From NCBI GenBank assembly GCA_014730235.1, contig WJIO01000193.1, positions 1 to 9,606 on the forward strand: a stretch of 9,606 bases of DNA. Direction: 5' to 3'. Below, in pieces: positions 1-6,485 of this stretch; within the stretch, counting starts at the first letter, position 1; each line of letters starts with the position of its first letter. Made by a program: the position numbers and the translations under genes. The stretch comes from Candidatus Poribacteria bacterium (GTDB lineage: Bacteria; Poribacteria; DTPJ01; WJIO01). The notes beneath the pieces are model-generated. The model was not told the origin of the DNA. It did no database searches and was given only the letters and a program-made list of their open reading frames with translations.

Positions 1-117
1 CCGAATCTCTTTAATCATTTTCCAAAAGTTGTTGTGTATTACTTTAAAATGATATTATAAATGAATGGTTAATTTATATATCGAGATTTAAGATGAAATC
101 TTCAGTTTTTAGTAGGT
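1..117. other. AT-rich intergenic stretch, no gene seen
   Basis: No credible coding frame, tRNA or ribosome binding site is visible here. The only structure is a small perfect hairpin at 90-102 (AAGAT, GAA loop, ATCTT) followed a few bases later by a run of T at 106-110. It could be a weak terminator for a gene to the left of the window, but the stem is only 5 bp and AT-rich, so this is not called separately. Confidence 0.5.
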
Positions 118-302
118 TGAAATTTTTGGCTCTTGCGGGTTCAGTGTGGTAAAGATAAGAAACTTCTTTATGCTGTGATTCCTGAGAAATCAGAAATCCA
201 GTCTTTATGCGGATCTACTGGATTCCTGCTTTCACAGGAATGACAAGCTGAGAAAATTTTCAAATTATTACCATACTCAAACCGGAAGAGCCAAAGTTTT
301 CA
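118..302. repeat. Nested imperfect palindrome (MITE-like element, copy A)
   Basis: The outer arms 118-152 and 268-302 are reverse complements at 29 of 35 positions. Inside them, 174-202 and 217-245 are reverse complements at 25 of 29 positions, around a 14-nt centre (203-216). The inner arms contain the TGTCATTCCTG / CAGGAATGACA motif and a CCAGT/ACTGG inner pair. The stretches joining outer and inner arms are of nearly equal length but only loosely matched. The element has no coding capacity, so it looks like a non-autonomous mobile or REP-like repeat. As RNA it would fold into one long interrupted hairpin. Related half-elements lie near 6371-6463 and 9500-9606. It ends about 37 bp before the -35 box of the xerD promoter. 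Confidence 0.75.
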
Positions 303-339
303 CGGACATAAATTTTATGCTTGTATACAGTCATTTTAT

Positions 340-367
340 TTGACATAATCGGCTTTACCATGATAAA
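340..367 (+). promoter_or_regulatory. Probable sigma70-type promoter of the xerD operon
   Basis: A perfect -35 box, TTGACA (340-345), is followed after 16 nt by GATAAA (362-367), a 4-of-6 match to the -10 consensus. Transcription would begin near 374, leaving a leader of about 27 nt before the ATG at 401. The position, just downstream of the repeat and upstream of a good Shine-Dalgarno site, fits. This is a pattern match only. Confidence 0.5.
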
Positions 368-383
368 CTTATGTGGTCAGTCA

Positions 384-391
384 AAAGGAGG
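384..391 (+). promoter_or_regulatory. Shine-Dalgarno site that fixes the xerD start
   Basis: AAAGGAGG lies 9 nt before the ATG at 401. The in-frame ATG at 371 has no such site and would put this ribosome binding site inside the coding sequence, so 401 is chosen. Confidence 0.85.
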
Positions 392-400
392 AATATCAAT

Positions 401-1309
401 ATGACACTTCGTTCCTTTAAGGAGGAATCCAGCAAATTAATAAAGCAATTTTGCGATTATTTGAGGGTAGAGAGGGGTTTATCGGATAATACTATAAAAG
501 CATATAATCGGGATTTAAAGGGATTTGTAAAATTTTTAGATAACAGTGGTCTTAGTTCTGTTGCAAAGGCAGATCGAATTACTATTTCTGAATTCCTGTC
601 ATATCTTTATAATAAAGGGCTTGCCTCCAGTACAATTGATAGAAAAACTGATTCAATTAAATCCTTTTATAAATTTCTTCTAAATGAAAAATATATTACG
701 GAGAATCCTGCCAGTTTAATAGATTCCAGAAAATCCTGGAATAAATTACCGAATGTTCTTAGTGTTGAAGAAGTGCAAATGCTTATAGATCAACCTGATA
801 CTTCCACATCTCTGGGATTGAGAGACAGGGTTATTCTTGAAATCATATATGCAGCTGGACTCAGGGTTTCTGAATTGATCAACCTGCGATTAAACGACGT
901 AAATACTGAAGTCGGTTATATACGTTGTCTTGGTAAAGGTGGTAAAGAAAGGGTTGTTCCCATAGGAGTCAAGGCCAGACAGTCTGTAGAACAATATCTG
1001 GATTCAGGCCGTCTGGATTTAAAACCAAAAGACGATGAACTTCTACTTAACTACAAAGGTGAAAAACTTACCAGGGATGGTATACGAAGAATTATACAAA
1101 AGATAGCAAAAGCTTCAGGTATTGAAAAAAAAGTTACCCCTCACACTCTTCGGCACTGCTTTGCCACTCACATGCTTGAACATGGTGCAGACCTTCGATC
1201 ACTTCAGGAAATGCTTGGTCATGCGGATATATCAACTACACAGATATACACCCATGTAAACAGCAAAAGATTAAAATCAGTTCATGAGAAATTCCATCCC
1301 AGGGGTTAA
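401..1309 (+). CDS. xerD: Tyrosine site-specific recombinase XerD
   Basis: The 302-residue product has the normal length and fold of Xer recombinases, which act at dif sites to resolve chromosome dimers together with a second Xer protein and FtsK. Residues 10-100 form the SAM-like core-binding domain (FCDYLRVERGLSDNTIKAY region). Residues 120-295 form the catalytic domain. The complete active site is visible: Arg155 (AAGLRVSEL), Lys179 (GKGGKER), His248 and Arg251 (HTLRH), His274 (MLGHADIS) and nucleophile Tyr283 (TTQIYTHV). The spacings match E. coli XerD (R148, K172, H244, R247, H270, Y279). The HPRG ending and the THV after the tyrosine are closer to XerD than to XerC. It is the first gene of an operon and lies 11 nt before the nucleotidyltransferase gene. 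Its intact catalytic set and housekeeping neighbours argue against a phage or integron integrase. No dif site was found in the window. Confidence 0.93.
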   Translation: MTLRSFKEESSKLIKQFCDYLRVERGLSDNTIKAYNRDLKGFVKFLDNSGLSSVAKADRITISEFLSYLYNKGLASSTIDRKTDSIKSFYKFLLNEKYITENPASLIDSRKSWNKLPNVLSVEEVQMLIDQPDTSTSLGLRDRVILEIIYAAGLRVSELINLRLNDVNTEVGYIRCLGKGGKERVVPIGVKARQSVEQYLDSGRLDLKPKDDELLLNYKGEKLTRDGIRRIIQKIAKASGIEKKVTPHTLRHCFATHMLEHGADLRSLQEMLGHADISTTQIYTHVNSKRLKSVHEKFHPRG

Positions 1310-1320
1310 ATCTACTAAAC

Positions 1321-2571
1321 ATGAATTGCAGAAACCTGATATTATCCAACACACCGGAATTTGTTTATAACCTCTTGATTTCTATAGGTAAATCTGGGGA
1401 AAAAACAGGAGTTCCCGCATATGTCGTAGGTGGATTCATCAGGGATTTGCTTGTAGGCAGAAGAAATCTGGATATTGATATTGTCGTAGAGGGAGAAGGA
1501 ATAAACTTTGCCAGACAGATAGCAGAGAAGATAAACGGAAAGATAAAAACCCATGACCAATTTGGTACGGCAGTTGTTATCCTGCCAGATGGCTTTAAGA
1601 TTGATTTCGCTACTGCCCGGACTGAAGTTTATGAATATCCTGGCGCTCTTCCAACTGTCAATCCGGCTAGTATAAAGGATGACCTCTACAGAAGGGATTT
1701 TACCATAAATTCAATGGCAGTGAAGCTTACGGGGGATTTTGGTGAACTGGTGGACTGTTTTAACGGTCAGAGAGACCTAAAATATGGATATATAAGGATT
1801 TTACATGACCTCAGCTTTCAGGATGACCCCACAAGGATGTTTCGGGCCGTAAGATATGAAAAACGTTATGATTTTTCCATTGAAAAACATACACAGGAAC
1901 TCTTACAGCAGGCTGTTTCAAAAGGATATTTGGAAAATATATCCAGACAGAGGATAAGGAACGAGTTATTTTTAATATTATCGGAGGATAATCCCCTTCC
2001 GGCAATTCAGAGAGTAGAAGAACTTGGTCTACTTAAATATATACATCCCTGTATAGAAATATATGGAGATATAATTAGTTTATTCGATAAAATAGGTGAA
2101 TTATCTAAAAGCTGGGATCAGGAAACAGATTTGGTTCTTGTATATCTTCTTGCTTTACTGGATCAACTACATCTTGATAAAGCTATTGAGCTATCAGAAG
2201 ATTTGGTTTTACAAAGCAAATATACAGATGCTTTAATCGCCTCTAAAATCAAAATCCATAATATATCTGAGCTTAACGGTAATCTAAGAAACAGTATAAT
2301 TTATAATGCTTTTAAGGATATTTCCTCGGAACTTGTGTTGTATTTTATGGCAAAATTCGAGAATATTCGTGAAGCGGCTTTATACTATATTAACGAGATA
2401 AAAGACATAAAACCCATTTTAACCGGAAGAGATTTACTTGAGGTAGGTTATCCAAAAGGGCCTATATACTCGGAAATACTCGACAGGGTATTTTCCGCCC
2501 AGTTGGATGGCATAATATCAGATAGAAAGCAAGCACTTGAGTATGTTAAAAAGAATTTTTTCAAGGAGTGA
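1321..2571 (+). CDS. cca: tRNA nucleotidyltransferase / poly(A) polymerase family protein
   Basis: This is a class II nucleotidyltransferase of 416 residues, a usual length for bacterial CCA-adding enzymes, which build or repair the 3' CCA end of tRNA from CTP and ATP. The head domain shows VVGGFIRDLL (35-44), the metal-binding Asp51 and Asp53 (LDIDIVV), a third acidic candidate Asp95 (KIDFATA), RRDFTIN (124-130) and a template-recognition motif DDPTR (168-172) followed by FRAVRYE. The R-IRNEL motif (209-215) belongs to the neck. The C-terminus carries LTGRDLLEVGYPKGP (367-381), which recurs in the tail of this family. There is no HD phosphohydrolase domain and no N-terminal DHH/CBS fusion. 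Motif D reads DDxxR rather than the EDxxR of several characterised CCA enzymes, so full CCA, CC-only, A-only or poly(A) activity cannot be separated by eye. The start has only a weak upstream AGGGG. It is coupled to the protease gene downstream. Confidence 0.85.
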   Translation: MNCRNLILSNTPEFVYNLLISIGKSGEKTGVPAYVVGGFIRDLLVGRRNLDIDIVVEGEGINFARQIAEKINGKIKTHDQFGTAVVILPDGFKIDFATARTEVYEYPGALPTVNPASIKDDLYRRDFTINSMAVKLTGDFGELVDCFNGQRDLKYGYIRILHDLSFQDDPTRMFRAVRYEKRYDFSIEKHTQELLQQAVSKGYLENISRQRIRNELFLILSEDNPLPAIQRVEELGLLKYIHPCIEIYGDIISLFDKIGELSKSWDQETDLVLVYLLALLDQLHLDKAIELSEDLVLQSKYTDALIASKIKIHNISELNGNLRNSIIYNAFKDISSELVLYFMAKFENIREAALYYINEIKDIKPILTGRDLLEVGYPKGPIYSEILDRVFSAQLDGIISDRKQALEYVKKNFFKE

Positions 2572-2574
2572 TTT

Positions 2575-3216
2575 ATGGATACAATAGCGCAAGCAATTTT
2601 TACCTTCACCATATTTATAATTTTCGCCACTTTTCATGAATACGCACATGGATGGATGGCCAACCGCTTAGGAGATTCCACAGCAAAGCGCAGCGGTCGC
2701 TTGACGCTTAACCCTATTGCTCATATTGATATATTCTGGACTATAATTCTACCGGCTATGATCTTAATATCATCAGGGGGAAGATTTGCATTTGGTTCGG
2801 CAAAGCCTGTTCCTGTAAATCCCTACTGGCTGAATAAACCCAAGAAAGATATGATATGGGTTGGACTGGCCGGGCCTTCCACCAATATAGCATGGTCGCT
2901 TATTTTTATTATATTGATGAAATCCGGTTTATTTTCTCCTGCTTCACCTGTTTATTTGTTATTTTTCATATGTATGTATATAAACATTATACTTTTGGTT
3001 TTTAATATGATCCCTATTCCTCCTCTGGATGGCTCAAGGGTCGTTGAGGGTTTGCTTCCTGACAAATATGCTGAGGAATATTCCAAGATTGGACGATATG
3101 GTTTTTTGATTTTAATGGGCTTGATGTTCTTTGGTATTCTGGGAAGGTTATTTTCCTTTGTAATATACCTGATAATGATAATATTTTCCCTTAGTTTACC
3201 CCTTAGAGGTTTTTGA
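2575..3216 (+). CDS. Site-2 protease family (M50) intramembrane metalloprotease
   Basis: The 213-residue product is a compact, strongly hydrophobic member of the M50 family, zinc proteases that cut substrates within the membrane. The zinc site is visible: HEYAH (21-25, HExxH with catalytic Glu22) in the first helix, and the third ligand Asp152 in NMIPIPPLDG (144-153). The GRLTLNPIAHID motif (41-52), typical of short bacterial M50 proteins, lies between them. About five or six membrane segments can be seen, roughly 6-20, 54-66, 93-115, 126-146, 175-190 and 193-209. It has no PDZ or CBS domain, so it is the minimal type rather than RseP. The AAGGAG ribosome binding site (2563-2568) lies in the last codons of the preceding gene, 6 nt before this ATG, so translation is probably coupled. 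Synteny with xerD and a polymerase gene is familiar from other bacteria. The natural substrate is unknown. Confidence 0.9.
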   Translation: MDTIAQAIFTFTIFIIFATFHEYAHGWMANRLGDSTAKRSGRLTLNPIAHIDIFWTIILPAMILISSGGRFAFGSAKPVPVNPYWLNKPKKDMIWVGLAGPSTNIAWSLIFIILMKSGLFSPASPVYLLFFICMYINIILLVFNMIPIPPLDGSRVVEGLLPDKYAEEYSKIGRYGFLILMGLMFFGILGRLFSFVIYLIMIIFSLSLPLRGF

Positions 3217-3218
3217 TA

Positions 3219-5156
3219 TCAATGCCAGAAGGTATAAGTCTGGATTTTAAGTAATACACCTAACACATTCCATATCCCGCCTACCAGGTAATCACCGATG
3301 ATAAGTCCCATAAATAAAGGCACAGTTTTTCTGTATGTCTTTATCCCGCCGTGTTTGAGAATTAAGGACTTAATAAGCCAGCTTACGAATATGCTTGACC
3401 ACATCCAGCTCATGCTCCAGTTGAGACTGCTGGAAAGGGGGTATGCTACAGGATGAAGACTCCACCATACAAACCTTGTATGCAAAAAGGATAACAGCAT
3501 AACAGCACCAAAACCCACACCTATAAGCACCCTGGCCGTGTTTTCGGCTCCGGGTTGATAATATATCCAGTTTTGCAGCCTGTTGAAGGCTTCGTAACCC
3601 GCGTTCCATGTAAAATCACCGTAATGATAACGGGCATAAAGATAGCACCACATAGCCACAGGCATGGCTATAGCTGTGGCAGCGATCATAACCTTTACCA
3701 GGCGTTTGCTATCCATCTTGGACTGTTCGGCTAATTTTAATCCCTCTATCTGGTGCGGCATGGGGTTACAGCGATTGCTCCTGTTAAAGCTCCAGAAAAG
3801 CGAAAATACCGAAAGGTTCTGGGGACCAATTGGGCGCGTTCCTATTGTCTGAACCATTATCATATCGGGGCCGATACGAAATAACTCGTTTACAGGAGGC
3901 CCAAGTTCCGCCCTTATTCTGGCGATGGATAAGGATATGGTAAAATATATGCCGAAGAATATGGGAAAAATCCATAATGACATACCGGCCCGAATGCAAA
4001 AAGCCAGTATACCTATCATGCAAATCAATATACCAATAATAGCCGTTCGGTATCTCATTGGCTCTCTTGAATCATCCAGCTTTTCATCACTGTTATTTCC
4101 AGAGACACCAAAGGCGATCTTAAATACATTAACCAAATGACGGCGCAAAGTCCAAAGGGCAAAAAATCCAACGGCTATGTAAGCACCGGAAGCCTGAGAT
4201 TTGTAATATACATAGGGAAATTCAGGGATTTTACCAAGTCCTAAAGCATCGGCTTTAATTATCTGGGCTTTCCAGAGCAGGTAAAAAAACCAGCACGAAA
4301 ACGAAAGGTTAAGGGGCATAAAAGTAGCAATTCCAATTATAAAGGGGAAAAAGCATATAGGAGTCCAACCCATGGAACTCCAGGGCTTTTCTGTAAAATA
4401 TCTTCCCAGTTCAATTGATCGGGTGGGTATAAGGGGTATGGCCGGGAAAAAATAATGGAAGCCGTTGATCAGATCAATACCTGCCGCAATGCCAAAGCCT
4501 ATCCAAAGCATCTTATTCTTGTAAAATTTGGCAGATCCGCCGCCTTCGGTCATTCGTAGAGGTAATTGTATTATAGGATAGCTGAGTTTCTCCTCTTCTG
4601 TCCATTTCCGACGTATGATGACATTGGAAAAAAGCATAACCATCATGAGCATAAAGAAAAATGCGCTCCACCAGATGATGGGTTTTGCCCAGGCCTTAAT
4701 ATGATTGATGGTATGAAAAGTCGTTTCTCCTTTATAATAACCTTCCAGAACTTTCAGGTTATCAACTGTCAGCCATCGGGGGATATATCGCCAGAAAAGG
4801 GATTGCCATTCATTTTCTGGAGTGGCATAATAAAAGGGATGTCCCAGCAGGGGTATAAGTACCTGCACCATGTCCAGACCCGAAACAATAGTTGTCAGAC
4901 TGAGGACAACATACACCGTCAGCATTTCCGCCTGAGTAAAGGCCTGCTTCGGTAAAAAACGTTTCAGAAATATGTTTATAGTCAGCAATACTAACAGGTT
5001 GAATATAACAGGATAAACTAGGGACATGGCCGTGGCTGTAGGCGTCTGAACAGAGATAAAGGAATTCGGTATTACCAGTATCATGGATAATATAATAGCC
5101 CTTATGGTTATTTTGCCTTCTTTACCGGAGTTTGATATTTTACCTTTATTCGACAT
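3219..5156 (-). CDS. Polytopic membrane protein, DUF6785/DUF6784 type
   Basis: The 645-residue product is very hydrophobic, with roughly 12-14 possible membrane segments (about 18-34, 44-64, 78-97, 159-181, 216-232, 266-300, 324-336, 369-388, 393-410, 487-508, 541-557 and 611-632). I recognise the family by its pattern: an N-terminal segment ending near FLPKQAFTQAEMLTVY (67-82), a Pro/Asn-rich YYATPENEW stretch (109-117), RRKWTEEEKLSYPIIQLPL (182-200) after a helix, and RAELGPP (415-421). Such proteins are common in Planctomycetes, Poribacteria and relatives and carry only domain-of-unknown-function names. The many helices, prolines in helices and conserved charged loop hint at a transporter, but no substrate or mechanism can be read from the sequence. 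The start follows a modest AGGAAA about 11 nt upstream. It is transcribed away from the dehydrogenase gene and ends 2 nt from the protease gene. Confidence 0.75.
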   Translation of the reverse strand: MSNKGKISNSGKEGKITIRAIILSMILVIPNSFISVQTPTATAMSLVYPVIFNLLVLLTINIFLKRFLPKQAFTQAEMLTVYVVLSLTTIVSGLDMVQVLIPLLGHPFYYATPENEWQSLFWRYIPRWLTVDNLKVLEGYYKGETTFHTINHIKAWAKPIIWWSAFFFMLMMVMLFSNVIIRRKWTEEEKLSYPIIQLPLRMTEGGGSAKFYKNKMLWIGFGIAAGIDLINGFHYFFPAIPLIPTRSIELGRYFTEKPWSSMGWTPICFFPFIIGIATFMPLNLSFSCWFFYLLWKAQIIKADALGLGKIPEFPYVYYKSQASGAYIAVGFFALWTLRRHLVNVFKIAFGVSGNNSDEKLDDSREPMRYRTAIIGILICMIGILAFCIRAGMSLWIFPIFFGIYFTISLSIARIRAELGPPVNELFRIGPDMIMVQTIGTRPIGPQNLSVFSLFWSFNRSNRCNPMPHQIEGLKLAEQSKMDSKRLVKVMIAATAIAMPVAMWCYLYARYHYGDFTWNAGYEAFNRLQNWIYYQPGAENTARVLIGVGFGAVMLLSFLHTRFVWWSLHPVAYPLSSSLNWSMSWMWSSIFVSWLIKSLILKHGGIKTYRKTVPLFMGLIIGDYLVGGIWNVLGVLLKIQTYTFWH

Positions 5157-5205
5157 TTTTAAAATTATTTCCTGTTTTTAGTTGTTTTAAAAGATAAATT
5201 CACAT

Positions 5206-5211
5206 ATTATA
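5206..5211 (-). promoter_or_regulatory. Possible -10 box for the membrane-protein gene
   Basis: Read on the minus strand this is a perfect TATAAT, about 50 nt before the start codon at 5156. No convincing -35 box lies 16-18 nt further upstream, so an activator-dependent or weak promoter is possible. It overlaps the dyad at 5207-5224. Confidence 0.35.
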
Positions 5212-5224
5212 CTGCTGAGTATAA
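5207..5224. promoter_or_regulatory. AT-rich dyad between divergent genes, candidate operator
   Basis: TTATACT (5207-5213) and AGTATAA (5218-5224) form a perfect inverted repeat with 7-bp arms around GCTG. The dyad fills the spacer between the predicted -35 and -10 of the plus-strand promoter and overlaps the minus-strand TATAAT. That is where a repressor controlling both genes could bind. No regulator gene is present in the window, and chance palindromes are common in AT-rich DNA. Confidence 0.35.
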
Positions 5225-5240
5225 AATACATATTATTGAT

Positions 5241-5248
5241 AAGGGAGG
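5241..5248 (+). promoter_or_regulatory. Shine-Dalgarno site that fixes the dehydrogenase start
   Basis: AAGGGAGG lies 5 nt before the ATG at 5254. The TTG at 5236 opens the same frame but would place this site inside the coding region, and the family begins at MIIGIPKE, so 5254 is chosen. Confidence 0.85.
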
Positions 5249-5253
5249 ATAAC

Positions 5254-6366
5254 ATGATCATAGGAATTCCAAAAGAGATTAAGAATAACGAAAACCGCGT
5301 TGCGTCTACATATAACAGCGTTAAAGAATTATCCGGAAACGGTCACCGGGTTCTTGTGGAAACCAATACAGGATTTGCAAGCGGAATAACCGACGAAGAA
5401 TATACAAAGGCCGGAGCAGAAATAGTAAACTCCGGTAAAGAAATCTACCAGCTTTCGGAAATGATAATGAAAGTCCGGGAACCGCTACCCCCGGAGTTCC
5501 CTTTACTCAGGGAAAACCAGATTATATTTGCTTTCCTTCTGCCAGAACGAGACCCGGAAATGACCAGAGCTTTTATTGATAAGAAAGCCATTGGTATAGC
5601 TTACGAAAAAGTCCGTAAGGATGATGGTTCAACCCCTATATTGGAATCCATGAGCAGAATAGCCGGCAGGTTAGGCGTTTTCATGGGCGCTCAGTATCTC
5701 CAGATAATTAATGGAGGCCCTGGAATACTGTTAGGTTCAGTACCCGGAACAGACCCCACTTCTGTGATGGTTCTGGGTGGCGGAACTGTGGGTTTTAATG
5801 CTGCCATAACAGCCGCTTCCCTGGGGGCCCGGGTTTTTGTAATGGAAATAAAACCTGATAGGATTGATTACCTGAATAAAAACCTGCCAGATAACGCCAA
5901 AGCAGTTAAATCCATACCAGAGGTAATAAATAAACAACTGGCTGAAACAGACTTGGTAATAAACGCCACTATATGGCCTGCTGATGCCAAAACCCATCTA
6001 ATAACCAGAGACATGCTCGGAATTATGAAAAAAGGAGCGCTAATAGTAGATGTAAGCGCCGAAGAAAATGGGGCTATCGAAACATCCATAGTCAAGACAC
6101 ACACCGATCCTACTTATGAGGTAGACGGTATACTGCACTACTGTGTCCAGAACATGCCCGGGGCAGTACCCAAAACTGCCACGCCAGCCCTGGTAAGTGC
6201 GGCTTTACCTTACGCCATGAAAATCGCCAACGAAGGCTGGCAAAAGGCCATGAGAGATGACAAAGCCCTATTAAAAGGCCTTTGTCTGGTAAGTGGTAAA
6301 GTAACCCACGAGGAAACGGCCAGAACACAAAATCTTGAATATTATGAACCCAAAAGCGTAATTTAA
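5254..6366 (+). CDS. Alanine dehydrogenase/PNT family protein with altered active site
   Basis: The 370-residue product aligns along its whole length with alanine dehydrogenase (Ald), which interconverts L-alanine and pyruvate plus ammonia using NAD(H). Visible family marks are the N-terminal IGIPKEIKNNENR (3-15), the Rossmann loop GGGTVG (175-180) with acidic Glu198 at the end of the next strand favouring NAD over NADP, and CVQNMPGAVPKTAT (297-310). Compared from memory with M. tuberculosis Ald, which numbers identically, Arg15 is kept, but Lys75 is Arg (MKVREP), His96 is Leu (FAFLLPE) and Asp270 is Glu (SAEENG). The last three are key catalytic residues, so ordinary alanine dehydrogenase activity is doubtful and no symbol is given. 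The protein may be a related amino-acid or imino-acid dehydrogenase, or a non-catalytic paralogue. The full length and absence of frameshifts indicate an intact gene. It has its own promoter and is followed 5 nt later by repeat copy C. Confidence 0.85.
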   Translation: MIIGIPKEIKNNENRVASTYNSVKELSGNGHRVLVETNTGFASGITDEEYTKAGAEIVNSGKEIYQLSEMIMKVREPLPPEFPLLRENQIIFAFLLPERDPEMTRAFIDKKAIGIAYEKVRKDDGSTPILESMSRIAGRLGVFMGAQYLQIINGGPGILLGSVPGTDPTSVMVLGGGTVGFNAAITAASLGARVFVMEIKPDRIDYLNKNLPDNAKAVKSIPEVINKQLAETDLVINATIWPADAKTHLITRDMLGIMKKGALIVDVSAEENGAIETSIVKTHTDPTYEVDGILHYCVQNMPGAVPKTATPALVSAALPYAMKIANEGWQKAMRDDKALLKGLCLVSGKVTHEETARTQNLEYYEPKSVI

Positions 6367-6370
6367 AAAT

Positions 6371-6463
6371 TTGAAATTCCTGTTCTTCTGGTTTTAAGCT
6401 TGGGAATAGAAAACTATAATCTTATCATTCCTGCTAAAGCAGGAATGATAAGATTATAGTTTT
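6371..6463. repeat. Half of the palindromic repeat element (copy C)
   Basis: The left part (6372-6409) resembles the outer arm of copy A: TGAAA, then TTCTTCTGGTTT at 6383-6394, then a GGGAATA stretch. It ends in a perfect inverted repeat with 26-nt arms, 6410-6435 and 6438-6463, around a 2-nt centre. The arms contain TCATTCCTGCT and its complement. The expected second outer arm is not recognisable downstream, so the element appears incomplete or decayed there. Confidence 0.6.
6410..6463. terminator. Perfect 26-bp hairpin between convergent genes, possible bidirectional terminator
   Basis: The stem lies between the stop of the dehydrogenase gene (6366) and the stop of the minus-strand lyase-like gene (6486). 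In either direction the hairpin ends in a run of T (TTTT). The stem is very long but AT-rich at its base, unlike a classic short GC-rich terminator. The position makes transcription termination a reasonable secondary role for this repeat. Confidence 0.45.
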
Positions 6464-6485
6464 AAACAATCAAATACTTAACTGA

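Larger units (their letters stand above)
5199..5227 (+). promoter_or_regulatory. Probable promoter of the alanine-dehydrogenase-like gene
   Basis: TTCACA (5199-5204) and TAAAAT (5222-5227) each match the sigma70 consensus at 5 of 6 positions and are separated by the ideal 17 nt. Initiation near 5234 would leave a leader of about 20 nt carrying the ribosome binding site. This is a pattern match only. Confidence 0.45.

Noticed and set aside
90-110. Rho-independent terminator for a gene left of the window
   Set aside because: The stem is only 5 bp and AT-rich, and no gene is visible upstream within the window.
174-245. CRISPR repeat or attachment site
   Set aside because: There is no array of direct repeats with unique spacers. 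The units are inverted, diverged and spread over 9 kb, and the XerD is a housekeeping type rather than an element integrase.
371-400. Upstream in-frame ATG for the recombinase gene
   Set aside because: It has no ribosome binding site, overlaps the predicted transcription start and would code through the AAAGGAGG site. The start at 401 fits the family length.
4566-4955. 129-codon open frame on the plus strand
   Set aside because: It lies wholly inside the membrane-protein gene on the other strand, has no ribosome binding site and shows no recognisable protein pattern.
5236-5253. Upstream TTG start for the dehydrogenase-like gene
   Set aside because: The six extra residues are encoded by the Shine-Dalgarno region itself, and the family starts at MIIGIPKE.
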